Numbered from the stretch's first letter, positions 1 through 7,354 are shown. The stretch is DNA of 7,481 nt from an uncultured Collinsella sp. (GCA_900551365.1 URVZ01000085.1:1-7481), one strand, 5' to 3'. A program made the numbers and translations. The notes: generated from the letters alone by a model not told the origin.

Positions 1-55
1 GAGCGTCCGGCTGATAACCGGGAGGTCACAAGTTCGAATCTTGTCAGGTCCACCA
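1..55 (+). tRNA. tRNA-Ile (GAT), 3' part, cut by window start
   Basis: The first 55 bases match positions 225-279 of the complete tRNA-Ile further on without a difference. They include the anticodon loop CTGATAA (anticodon GAT at 13-15), the T-arm with loop TTCGAAT, and an encoded CCA at 53-55. The D-arm and the 5' acceptor strand lie outside the window. It is followed 11 bases later by a long hairpin. Confidence 0.95.
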
Positions 56-66
56 CTTTCTTTCGC

Positions 67-111
67 AATAAACACCCCAGCGAGAGCCGAGTCGCCGCTG
101 GGGTGTTTATT
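67..111 (+). terminator. Perfect 16-bp hairpin after the first tRNA-Ile; probable bidirectional terminator
   Basis: Arms 67-82 and 96-111 are exact reverse complements (16 bp), with a 13-base loop. The stem is AT-rich at its base (AATAAA / TTTATT) and GC-rich at the top (CACCCCAGCG), which is the shape of a bidirectional intrinsic terminator. The T-tract is TTTATT rather than a pure T run. It ends only 11 bases before tRNA-Ala, so it may instead be a leaky terminator or a processing hairpin in one tRNA transcript. Confidence 0.7.
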
Positions 112-122
112 ACTGTCTCCGT

Positions 123-198
123 GGGGGTTTAGCTCAGCTGGGAGAGCGCGGGCTTTGCAAGCCTGAGGTCAGGGGTTCGATCCCCCTAACCTCCACCA
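123..198 (+). tRNA. tRNA-Ala (TGC)
   Basis: This is a complete cloverleaf. The acceptor strands GGGGGTT (123-129) and AACCTCC (188-194) pair with one G-T wobble. The D-arm begins TAGCTCAGCTGGGAGAGC, the anticodon loop contains TGC, and the T-arm is AGGGGTTCGATCCCCCT. Discriminator A and encoded CCA end at 198. Only four bases separate it from the next tRNA, so the two are probably processed from one transcript. Confidence 0.96.
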
Positions 199-202
199 TG
201 AT

Positions 203-279
203 GGACCTGTAGCTCAGTTGGTTAGAGCGTCCGGCTGATAACCGGGAGGTCACAAGTTCGAATCTTGTCAGGTCCACCA
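203..279 (+). tRNA. tRNA-Ile (GAT)
   Basis: This is a complete 77-base tRNA. Acceptor strands GGACCTG (203-209) and CAGGTCC (269-275) pair perfectly. The anticodon stem TCCGG/CCGGG holds loop CTGATAA with anticodon GAT at 237-239. Discriminator A and encoded CCA end at 279. It is the second identical tRNA-Ile gene in this cluster. No rRNA gene is visible next to it. Confidence 0.97.
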
Positions 280-293
280 TCAAAACTGTGAAG

Positions 294-323
294 AGCCCTG
301 GGGCGTTGCCTCGGGGCTTTTTT
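294..323 (+). terminator. Intrinsic terminator of the tRNA cluster
   Basis: A 10-bp stem (294-303 with 309-318, two G-T wobbles) with a 5-base loop is followed directly by six T residues at 318-323. It lies 15 bases after tRNA-Ile, so it ends the tRNA transcript. Confidence 0.88.
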
Positions 324-351
324 CTTGTCTGCGATAAATCTCATTTTGGTT

Positions 352-381
352 TTGTGTGCTGTGCGAAAGATTGGGTAGTAT
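352..381 (+). promoter_or_regulatory. Candidate promoter of the DUF151 operon
   Basis: TTGTGT (352-357) and TAGTAT (376-381) are separated by 18 bases. Each resembles the housekeeping sigma hexamers TTGACA and TATAAT. The site sits after the tRNA terminator and about 55 bases before the start codon at 438. A small hairpin GCGGC/GCCGC (393-407) follows in the leader. The match is moderate. Confidence 0.4.
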
Positions 382-437
382 AGCTATTCAATGCGGCGGG
401 CTGCCGCGTGTTAACCGCTACGTACCGGAGGTGTTCC

Positions 438-938
438 ATGGTTCGTGTCGACATAGAGACCATCGTCATGGCCGCCGGTCCCGTGCCATCGCTTATTGTG
501 CTTCGTGAGCGCAGCAGCAAATCGGACTCGCCCGCGCCGCTGCGTTCCCTTTCCATTCAGACTGGTTCGTTTGAAGCTGCTGCCATTAGCCGTGGCATCG
601 ATAGCGGCCGCGCCGAGCGCCCGATTACCCATGACCTGCTGCTCGATACCGTTGACGCCCTGGGCGCCAAGCTCGAGCGCATCGAGATCGTTCGCGCCGA
701 GCCGCCGGTGTTCTACGCGACGATCGTCGTGCTGGCCGATGGCGGCGAGCGCAAGATCGACGCCCGTCCCAGCGACGCCATCGCCCTCGCCGTGCGCAGC
801 AATGCCCCCATGTTTGTGGAGGACGACATCATGAATCGCCTGGGCACTGTTTCTACCCACGCCGAGGAAGTCGACGACGAGCAGGAGTTCGAGAAGTTCG
901 ACGAGTTCGTCCATACGCTCTCCCCCGATGACTTCTAA
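438..938 (+). CDS. Bifunctional nuclease (BFN/DUF151) family protein
   Basis: This 166-residue protein belongs to the DUF151 family; plant members have DNase and RNase activity and TM0160 of Thermotoga is a structural example. The bacterial role is not well defined. The family core runs from about residue 1 to 136. The most telling block is RPSDAIALAVR at 110-120, followed by the usual acidic segment MFVEDD. The C-terminus (143-166) is very acidic. Start ATG 438 is chosen because GGAGGT (427-432) lies five bases upstream; an in-frame ATG at 408 has no such site and adds residues that do not look like the family. The gene is probably first in an operon with the next two. Members are commonly about 130-200 residues, so it looks complete. 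Family assignment is firm; activity is inferred. Confidence 0.9.
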   Translation: MVRVDIETIVMAAGPVPSLIVLRERSSKSDSPAPLRSLSIQTGSFEAAAISRGIDSGRAERPITHDLLLDTVDALGAKLERIEIVRAEPPVFYATIVVLADGGERKIDARPSDAIALAVRSNAPMFVEDDIMNRLGTVSTHAEEVDDEQEFEKFDEFVHTLSPDDF

Positions 939-971
939 ATGCGGGGCGGCAGGGTTGCGGAGCGTTCGCTG

Positions 972-1328
972 ATGTCCGGCGGTATCTCGGCTGAGGCGGC
1001 GGCCATTGCGCGCGAGGCCCAGATGCGCTCGGAGGCATCCGAGGCGGCTCGCATTGCCTATGTGACGCAGGCCCGCACGCTTCGGGAGCGCCGCGGCTCG
1101 TTTATCAAGATGGTTGTCGTCTCCGCCCTTGTCGCGGCAATCTGTTCGCGCCTTCGTGGTACAGTTGGTGCGCTTGGGTTTTCGATTTCAACAGGCTTGG
1201 TAATCTGGGGTGTGGTCGATGCAGTAATGCTGACCAACCAGATCAAGGTACTCGACAAGCGCGCGATGGATATGATGCGCGCCCGCGACGCTGCCGCCAA
1301 GATCGCTGCCGAGGCACAAGAACTGTAA
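972..1328 (+). CDS. Small two-helix membrane protein of unknown function
   Basis: I do not recognise this 118-residue protein. It begins with an Ala/Glu/Arg-rich stretch (about residues 5-43, probably helical). Two hydrophobic segments follow at about 44-60 and 66-88 with a short Arg-containing turn between them. A second charged Ala-rich helix runs to the end. This suggests a membrane hairpin with both tails on the same side, probably the cytoplasm given the many Arg and Lys residues. I prefer ATG 972, which has GGAG nine bases upstream. The alternative ATG 939 directly abuts the stop of the preceding gene (TAAATG), has no visible ribosome site, and would give 129 residues by translational coupling. 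The gap to the next gene is 30 bases, consistent with one operon. Confidence 0.75.
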   Translation: MSGGISAEAAAIAREAQMRSEASEAARIAYVTQARTLRERRGSFIKMVVVSALVAAICSRLRGTVGALGFSISTGLVIWGVVDAVMLTNQIKVLDKRAMDMMRARDAAAKIAAEAQEL

Positions 1329-1358
1329 CTACGCCAGACTCGATGGGAAGGTCTAAAG

Positions 1359-1808
1359 ATGGCACAGGATATGCAGGACGCCGGTAACGTCTCCGCCGAG
1401 CTCGACGCCATGGTGTGCGATCTGATCGGCGCGTTCTTGGACGACCTTGCCGCCGGTGAAAACCCTGGCGTGGTCGTGGCAATTGAGGACGCCGCTTCCA
1501 ACCGTTATCTGGCGGCGCTCGATGAGGATGGCGAAGAGGCGTGCCTCGAGGCGGCCACCAACTTTATCTCCGAGCACAAGATGGGTCTTAAGGACGAGGG
1601 CCTGGGCCGTATCGCCCGATATGCCATCGGCTACACCGGCTGCGTCGAGGTTGACGGCGGCTATCACGATGCTCTGCTCGTGAGCTTCTTCGAAACCACG
1701 CTCGAGAGCGGTTTTTCGGCATATGTGCTGTATGAGGGCATGGGCGCCGGCGATGGTTTTATGTGGAGCGACCCTGAACCTGCAGGTGAGGAAACCCCTC
1801 TCATCTAA
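1359..1808 (+). CDS. Acidic conserved-type hypothetical protein, 149 residues
   Basis: I do not recognise this protein. It is soluble-looking, has no signal peptide or membrane segment, and is rich in Asp, Glu and Ala. Two parts can be seen: a helical N-terminal half with many acidic residues (about 10-75), and a second half with Gly and aromatic residues (IARYAIGYTG about 84-93, then YHDALLVSFFET about 102-113). It resembles a compact alpha/beta fold, but no catalytic motif stands out. The start ATG has a strong GGGAAGGT site (1345-1352) six bases upstream. It is the last gene before typA, with no clear terminator between, so some read-through into typA is possible. The reading frame keeps the G/C third-position bias of its neighbours, supporting a real gene. 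Confidence 0.8.
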   Translation: MAQDMQDAGNVSAELDAMVCDLIGAFLDDLAAGENPGVVVAIEDAASNRYLAALDEDGEEACLEAATNFISEHKMGLKDEGLGRIARYAIGYTGCVEVDGGYHDALLVSFFETTLESGFSAYVLYEGMGAGDGFMWSDPEPAGEETPLI

Positions 1809-1898
1809 AATCGCTAAAATAAACGAGTTTTCGGTAAAAGGCTCAATATTCCCGCCGAGCGTTGCATTGCTGGGTGGGTCGCATACGCGTGCCGGTTG

Positions 1899-1920
1899 TA
1901 TATAGATAGAAGATAGGGGA
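1899..1920 (+). promoter_or_regulatory. AT-rich -10-like region and ribosome site of typA
   Basis: TATATAGAT (1899-1907) is the only AT-rich hexamer-like stretch just before typA. It has no convincing -35 at 16-18 bases. AGGGGA at 1915-1920 is the ribosome binding site, five bases before the start codon. The 117-base gap after the preceding gene leaves room for a separate typA promoter, but the call is weak. Confidence 0.3.
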
Positions 1921-1925
1921 ACTAC

Positions 1926-3764
<1,839 letters not shown>

Positions 3765-3791
3765 ACGCTGGGGCTTATAACCGCCAATAAG

Positions 3792-3826
3792 AAAGGGCGT
3801 CGACCGCAATGGTCGGCGCCCTTTTT
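3792..3826 (+). terminator. Strong bidirectional terminator between typA and the convergent gene
   Basis: A 14-bp stem (3792-3805 with 3811-3824, one G-T wobble) has loop GCAAT and a T run at 3822-3826. The other strand reads GGGCG stem followed by CCCTTTCTT, so the same hairpin can end transcription of the minus-strand gene that finishes at 3894. Confidence 0.92.
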
Positions 3827-3893
3827 GGTGCAATGGGGTCAGGTTGCTTTGCAGCACCATAAATATGCCTGGCCCTTTTGTGGTGGTTGGCGG

Positions 3894-5039
3894 CTAGGCG
3901 GAGGGAAGGCCTGGCGTGTTGGGGGCCTGCTGCGGCTTGAGGCGAGCGTTGCGCCAGATGATTTGGATAACGTAGCCGAGCATAAAGACAAAGGCCACGC
4001 CGCTGATGAAGCCGCCTACGAGGGGAAGCCCCGTGAGGGCGCCTGCGATTACGCCACCAACGGCTGCCATGGCGTAGCGGTTCTGGCTGTGTCCGATCAT
4101 GCGTGCAATCGCGCACCCTGCAAAGGCATTCGACACCAGCGCGATGCCAATGACACCGCACATGAGGGCTCCGGCAAGCGACAGACCGGCGATAGAGATA
4201 ATCAGCAGTAGGACGGCGGGGATGATAGCAATCGTGCCCAGAAGACCGCTCACCCACAGGGGCATGGGGCGCTGGTGGAGCATGCCGGCGGCGCTGGCGG
4301 TCGCGCGCGGAAAGACGAGCTCGAGCAGCAGGGCGACAAAGCAAGTCGAGAGCGCCGAGGCGACGATGCCGCCGATGACATCGTTAACGGTGGAAGTATC
4401 TTCGTTCTCGGTGCGGTCGATCTTAAGTGCGCCTACCTCGGCTCCCGCGGCGCGCTCAGGGTCCTCGGAGACGTGCGCGTTCACGGTGCCGGTGATATGG
4501 GCGTTCTTGCCCAGGATGAGCTTGTCGGCCCAAACCTCGACATCGCCCTCGACGGTGCCATCGATGGTCACCGTATCGCCTGCCAGCGCTGCCGACTTGG
4601 TGGAGCCTCGCAGGGCAACCGTCTCGCCCATCGCGTAAAAACAGTTGGCGGTGCTACCGGTGTTGAGCACAACGTGCTGGCCGGCCACCGTGACGCTGCC
4701 ATCAACCGTGGTCTTGGCGATATCGATAGTGCGTGCCGCCAAGCGGACGGCGCCGCCCACCGTGCAGTCGCGGATGGAGAGGCTCTCGCCTGCTGCAATT
4801 ATGTCGCGGCCGATGGACGCATCATCCAAGTTGAGGGCCTGTCCGGCCCAGTACAGGTCACCCTCGACGCCAGACGGATTGGCGTCATTGTCGGTCGCAA
4901 GGACATTGCCTGCGGTGTCCGTGCCGGCGAACGACGCCGTGGGAAGAGCGGTGAGCGCGAGCGCGATGAGCGCGAATAGGATGGTGATGCGGCCCCACGC
5001 TTTATGGCGCTGGGTCGACGGGAATTGATTGCAGGGCAT
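3894..5039 (-). CDS. Secreted/membrane protein with bactofilin-like repeats and C-terminal membrane domain
   Basis: This 381-residue protein has three parts. Residues 15-38 form a signal peptide (basic WGR start, hydrophobic core, then SFA before a likely cut after 38). Residues 57-185 are short repeats typical of a polymer-forming beta-helix, with phrases such as GDLYWAG, GRDIIAAGESLSI, GGAVRLAA, DGSVTVAG and GDVEVWAD. Residues about 221-243, 263-302 and 323-361 are hydrophobic and make about four to six membrane spans with many Gly and Ala. An acidic linker (190-220) joins the repeats to the membrane part. With a signal peptide the repeats should lie outside the cell, unlike classical cytosolic bactofilins. 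Start ATG at 5039 is chosen for AAGGA (complement of 5046-5050) six bases upstream; a TTG at 5087 would add residues before the signal peptide and has no site. Cargo and function are unknown. Confidence 0.82.
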   Translation of the reverse strand: MPCNQFPSTQRHKAWGRITILFALIALALTALPTASFAGTDTAGNVLATDNDANPSGVEGDLYWAGQALNLDDASIGRDIIAAGESLSIRDCTVGGAVRLAARTIDIAKTTVDGSVTVAGQHVVLNTGSTANCFYAMGETVALRGSTKSAALAGDTVTIDGTVEGDVEVWADKLILGKNAHITGTVNAHVSEDPERAAGAEVGALKIDRTENEDTSTVNDVIGGIVASALSTCFVALLLELVFPRATASAAGMLHQRPMPLWVSGLLGTIAIIPAVLLLIISIAGLSLAGALMCGVIGIALVSNAFAGCAIARMIGHSQNRYAMAAVGGVIAGALTGLPLVGGFISGVAFVFMLGYVIQIIWRNARLKPQQAPNTPGLPSA

Positions 5040-5081
5040 AGTGAATCCTTCGTCAGATGCTCGATATGCACCTAACAGGGT

Positions 5082-5096
5082 ACCCAACGCGTGGGT
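5082..5096. repeat. Short inverted repeat ACCCA-N5-TGGGT in the intergenic gap
   Basis: ACCCA (5082-5086) and TGGGT (5092-5096) flank ACGCG. It lies 43 bases upstream of the start codon of the bactofilin-like gene, where an operator or promoter would sit. No well-spaced sigma hexamers were found next to it, so its role is unproven. Confidence 0.3.
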
Positions 5097-5145
5097 GCTC
5101 TAAAAGAACCTCTCGGTTGCATTTCGAAGGATGAGGTCGCGCCAT

Positions 5146-5835
5146 CTACTTTTTGCGGTGCAAAAAGCATGCGATGTCTTCCTCGGTGGGGCTTTTGATG
5201 TCAAAGCGCAGTGACAGCCAACGCAGCCCCATGGTTATCGCAACGCATACGATCAACGCGGTGATGTTGCTGACGACGCCGCTCATGACAAGGCATACAT
5301 AGCTTGCTGAGCCGGCGATGGCGGCGATGGCATAAAAGTTAGTACGTTGGAAAATGCCCGGAACCACGCCCATAAAGCCGTCGCGCAACATGCCGCCGCC
5401 CACCGCGGTGAAAAAGCCCATCATGATGCACACCGCCGGCGCAAAGCCGTAGACTAGCGCCTTGTCTGCTCCAGTGGCGGCGTAGATGCCGACCGAGATG
5501 ATGTCGAGCAGGGGAATGAGTTTTTCGGGTTTGTCGACGATTGCCGGGAAAATATAGATGATGGCTGCCGTGGCAATGGAAAGCGGCAGCGCCATCGGCT
5601 GGTTGAGGATGTAGACGTTGCCCACCTGCAGCGTCATGTCGCGCAAAAGACCGCCGCCCAGACCGCAGACCACCGCGAGCGCGACCGCGCCCACCAGGTC
5701 GAGCTTGTGCTCGCGCGCAACCAGCACACCCGAGATCGATGCAGCGACAACAGCGAACATCTCGAGCCAAAACGGAATAGCGACCATGGCATCCGATGCA
5801 TGCGAGGTAATGGTCATAGCGGCGACGACGGGCAA
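5146..5835 (-). CDS. TRIC/UPF0126-family membrane protein
   Basis: This 229-residue integral membrane protein belongs to the TRIC cation-channel family (also UPF0126, YadS-like). Relatives form trimeric K+-type channels, and some bacterial members have been linked to glycine transport. It shows the internal duplication of the family: GLGGGLLRD at 58-66 and AVGGGMLRD at 144-152, each after a hydrophobic helix, where the Gly-rich kinks line the pore. About seven membrane segments are visible from 22 to 205, and the C-terminus is charged and cytoplasmic-looking. The start appears to be TTG at 5835, with AAAGGA (complement of 5843-5848) seven bases upstream. The first in-frame ATG (5817) has no ribosome site and would remove six residues. 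Length matches the family (about 200-230). Channel function is inferred from the family, and the ion is not known. Confidence 0.92.
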   Translation of the reverse strand: MPVVAAMTITSHASDAMVAIPFWLEMFAVVAASISGVLVAREHKLDLVGAVALAVVCGLGGGLLRDMTLQVGNVYILNQPMALPLSIATAAIIYIFPAIVDKPEKLIPLLDIISVGIYAATGADKALVYGFAPAVCIMMGFFTAVGGGMLRDGFMGVVPGIFQRTNFYAIAAIAGSASYVCLVMSGVVSNITALIVCVAITMGLRWLSLRFDIKSPTEEDIACFLHRKK

Positions 5836-5866
5836 GATGGGGTCCTTTGGATTGTGGGTTTAGACA

Positions 5867-5898
5867 ATGCCCGTACATAGTACATGGTTGGCGGGCAT
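5867..5898 (-). promoter_or_regulatory. Inverted repeat around a -10-like site upstream of the TRIC gene
   Basis: ATGCCCG (5867-5873) and CGGGCAT (5892-5898) form a perfect 7-bp inverted repeat with an 18-base loop. On the minus strand the loop holds TACTAT, a plausible -10 hexamer, about 45 bases before the TTG start. It could be an operator or a leader hairpin. No clear -35 was found. Confidence 0.3.
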
Positions 5899-5950
5899 GG
5901 CGACCCTATTGCTCGGTAAACGGTTGGGACTGGGTGGGGGCGTAGGTACC

Positions 5951-6014
5951 AAACGTGTACGTCAGCCTTCAAAGATGTCAAAAAATGTCGGTTTTGGAGG
6001 GTGATGTACATGTT
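5951..6014 (-). repeat. 64-bp imperfect palindrome, left copy, inverted relative to the right copy
   Basis: Read on the minus strand this segment starts AACATGTACATCACCCTCC and ends GTACACGTTT. It matches the copy at 7154-7217 in 57 of 64 positions. The middle, CGACATTTTTTGACATCTTTG, is the same in both apart from the shared centre not being symmetric, so the pair is inverted rather than direct. The arms pair with each other around a run of six T (A on the plus strand). This copy lies 28 bases past the stop codon of the nuclease-like gene and may also act as its terminator. Confidence 0.85.
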
Positions 6015-6042
6015 TTGGTTGGGGCGTGCTGGGATGACGCTA

Positions 6043-7047
6043 CTAGGAAGGTGCGTCTTCGCCCTGCGCGCTCTTCCAGTTGCGGATAAGTGCCTTGCGC
6101 AGTTCGTTCTGCTTTCGCTGGTACTCGGCATCCGTGCAGCGGGGCATACCGAGTGCTTCGCGAATGCTGTTCATGGCGCGGTGAAAGGCAAGCTGATTCG
6201 CGAACTGTGCCGAGGTGAGCGTAACGATTCGATATCCCATTTGGGCGAGCACGGCCTCTCGTTCCGCATCTGCTCCCTTGCGCTCGGTCTCATCGTGAAA
6301 GCCGCCCTTATATTCGATGCCGAGTTCCCTGCGCTGATAAGTAACAAGAGCGTCGATTTTGAGCGTTCGGGCTTTTGTGCAATGCCAGAGACGCTGAGGG
6401 ATTTCGAGCGGTTTGTTGAGTTCGATGCCTCGGATACCAACGCCGCCTTCGCTTGTTGGGAGTGAGAGGGCGATGGACGATGCGGTCTCCATGGGCGAGG
6501 CTGAGTGGTCGTAGATATGTCTGAGCGCGAGTCTGGCGCGTGTGGCGCCGGGTTTGCCAGGGTGCCGATCGAGTAGTTCGACAATTTCGTCCTTGGAGGT
6601 GGTGGCTGGTTGCTCAGTGTAAGGGTCAGAGAGATTGAGCCCCATGCGATAGTCGCCGCAAACTTCGTAACCATACTCGAGGTATTCGATCCTGTCCATC
6701 CACTCGGCAGCGAGCACGAAGGTGAAGGCTTCGTCGGTGATAAAGATGCCGGGCGTAAGCTCGACAATATGGTCGTAGGGTAGGTTTTGGCCGAGAACGT
6801 GGCAAGTGACACCGTTGGCGCGAATTCGCTCGAAAGCAAATACTACGGAGATGTCGATAGTCTTGAGCATGGTGGACGGAATGCCGCAGTCGGTAAGTGC
6901 CTGCCGAATGCGCGCGATGCGTTGCTGGGTAGAGAGGCCCCGCACACCTATCTGGTAGTCGCGTTGTGCGACGGCTTGAACCAGATTCCGCGGTGCATGA
7001 TGGATGAGCCACGCCGTTTTATGCGAAATGAGAACAGGAGTATCCAT
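6043..7047 (-). CDS. AbiEi/DUF559-like protein with PD-(D/E)XK nuclease-type C-terminal domain
   Basis: This 334-residue protein has the layout of actinobacterial DUF559 (Vsr-like endonuclease fold) proteins. Residues about 1-130 are a region resembling the AbiEi-type regulators that often precede DUF559. A linker with SPMETASS (184-191) follows, with Glu187 in the place of a usual conserved Glu. The nuclease-like core is at about 228-280: KIDAL with Asp232, then GIEYKGGFH with Glu245-x-Lys247 and His251, and GYRIVTLTSAQF, the typical closing strand. All expected PD-(D/E)XK acidic and Lys residues are present, so it may be active. Start ATG 7047 is chosen for AGAGGT (complement of 7053-7058) five bases upstream; the open frame runs further but through a palindromic repeat. 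It has no partner gene, and 64-bp inverted repeats lie on both sides. Function could be DNA repair, phage defence or selfish nuclease; I cannot decide. Confidence 0.8.
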   Translation of the reverse strand: MDTPVLISHKTAWLIHHAPRNLVQAVAQRDYQIGVRGLSTQQRIARIRQALTDCGIPSTMLKTIDISVVFAFERIRANGVTCHVLGQNLPYDHIVELTPGIFITDEAFTFVLAAEWMDRIEYLEYGYEVCGDYRMGLNLSDPYTEQPATTSKDEIVELLDRHPGKPGATRARLALRHIYDHSASPMETASSIALSLPTSEGGVGIRGIELNKPLEIPQRLWHCTKARTLKIDALVTYQRRELGIEYKGGFHDETERKGADAEREAVLAQMGYRIVTLTSAQFANQLAFHRAMNSIREALGMPRCTDAEYQRKQNELRKALIRNWKSAQGEDAPS

Positions 7048-7102
7048 TGGGGACCTCTCGCTTCGAGCTGACACCAAACTCTTATGTCCGTTGAGGTGGG
7101 GA

Positions 7103-7137
7103 AATATACCGGATGCGAGCAAATCGACTAATGCTCG
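7103..7137 (-). promoter_or_regulatory. Candidate promoter and operator of the nuclease-like gene
   Basis: On the minus strand TATATT (complement of 7103-7108) is a good -10 hexamer about 55 bases before the start codon. Just upstream, CGAGCA (7116-7121) and TGCTCG (7132-7137) make a perfect 6-bp inverted repeat with a 10-base spacer. It covers the place of the -35 element, where TTAGTC is only a weak match. This suggests a repressor or activator site; the AbiEi-like N-terminus of the product makes autoregulation conceivable. Confidence 0.4.
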
Positions 7138-7153
7138 GTGCGCGTCATACGCA

Positions 7154-7217
7154 AACATGTACATCACACTCCAAAAACGACATTTTTTGACATCTTTGGA
7201 GGGTGGTGTACATGTTT
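7154..7217 (+). repeat. 64-bp imperfect palindrome, right copy
   Basis: It begins AACATGTACATCACACTCC and ends GGTGTACATGTTT. The two 29-base arms match each other in 24 positions plus one G-T wobble, around a T-rich loop, giving a long hairpin on either strand. It lies about 46 bases upstream of the -10 site of the nuclease-like gene. Together with the left copy it brackets a 1,267-bp unit. The bases just outside the two copies (GGTACC on the left, GAGATA on the right) give no obvious target-site duplication. Confidence 0.85.
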
Positions 7218-7233
7218 GAGATATGGGCTGGGA

Positions 7234-7258
7234 TCGACCGCGATGGGGGCGTGGTCGA
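7234..7258. repeat. Small inverted repeat TCGACC-N13-GGTCGA
   Basis: Six bases at 7234-7239 are the exact reverse complement of 7253-7258. It sits just outside the right palindrome in DNA without a gene. No function can be assigned. Confidence 0.35.
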
Positions 7259-7272
7259 ATAGGAGGGATGTC

Positions 7273-7299
7273 TAAATTTTGAGCAGCGCTCAAAATTTA
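7273..7299. repeat. Perfect palindrome with 12-bp arms
   Basis: TAAATTTTGAGC (7273-7284) and GCTCAAAATTTA (7288-7299) are exact reverse complements with a 3-base centre AGC. The symmetry is good enough for a dimeric protein site, an element end or a hairpin. There is no T run after it, so it is not a classic terminator. Confidence 0.7.
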
Positions 7300-7301
7300 T
7301 C

Positions 7302-7321
7302 CGGTCGGCTTACGCCGACCG
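7302..7321. repeat. Perfect hairpin CGGTCGGC / GCCGACCG
   Basis: Eight bases at 7302-7309 pair exactly with 7314-7321 around TTAC. It follows the previous palindrome by two bases. Its GC-rich short stem looks like the repeated hairpins found in REP-type intergenic sequences, but no second copy is present here. Confidence 0.65.
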
Positions 7322-7331
7322 CGCTGCGCTA

Positions 7332-7354
7332 AAAACGCGCCACTGGCGCGTTTT
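7332..7354 (+). terminator. Perfect 10-bp terminator-type hairpin
   Basis: AAAACGCGCC (7332-7341) and GGCGCGTTTT (7345-7354) pair exactly around ACT, and CTTT follows. The A and T ends make it bidirectional. No gene visible in the window obviously needs it, because the nearest gene starts at 7047 and is read leftward. Confidence 0.6.

Noticed and set aside
4099..4979. Plus-strand frames of 179 and 234 codons opposite the bactofilin-like gene
   Set aside because: They are antisense shadows with no ribosome binding site or recognisable domain, while the minus-strand frame has a signal peptide, repeats and membrane spans.
5101..5122. Possible terminator AACC-GAGA-GGTT with CTTTT on the minus strand after the TRIC gene
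   Set aside because: The stem has only four base pairs, too weak to claim as an intrinsic terminator.
5951..6131. Small peptide frames in both palindromic repeats with the shared phrase MYITLQ..RHFLTSL
   Set aside because: Both come from the repeat sequence itself, have no ribosome binding site, and diverge as soon as the repeat ends. Shared peptide sequence is explained by the DNA repeat.
6001..6465. A 154-codon plus-strand frame antisense to the end of the nuclease-like gene
   Set aside because: It starts inside the left palindrome, has no domain, and lies opposite the well-supported nuclease core.
7048..7293. N-terminal extension of 82 codons of the nuclease-like gene
   Set aside because: The extension runs through the palindromic repeat and the likely promoter, and the ribosome site AGAGGT fits the ATG at 7047.
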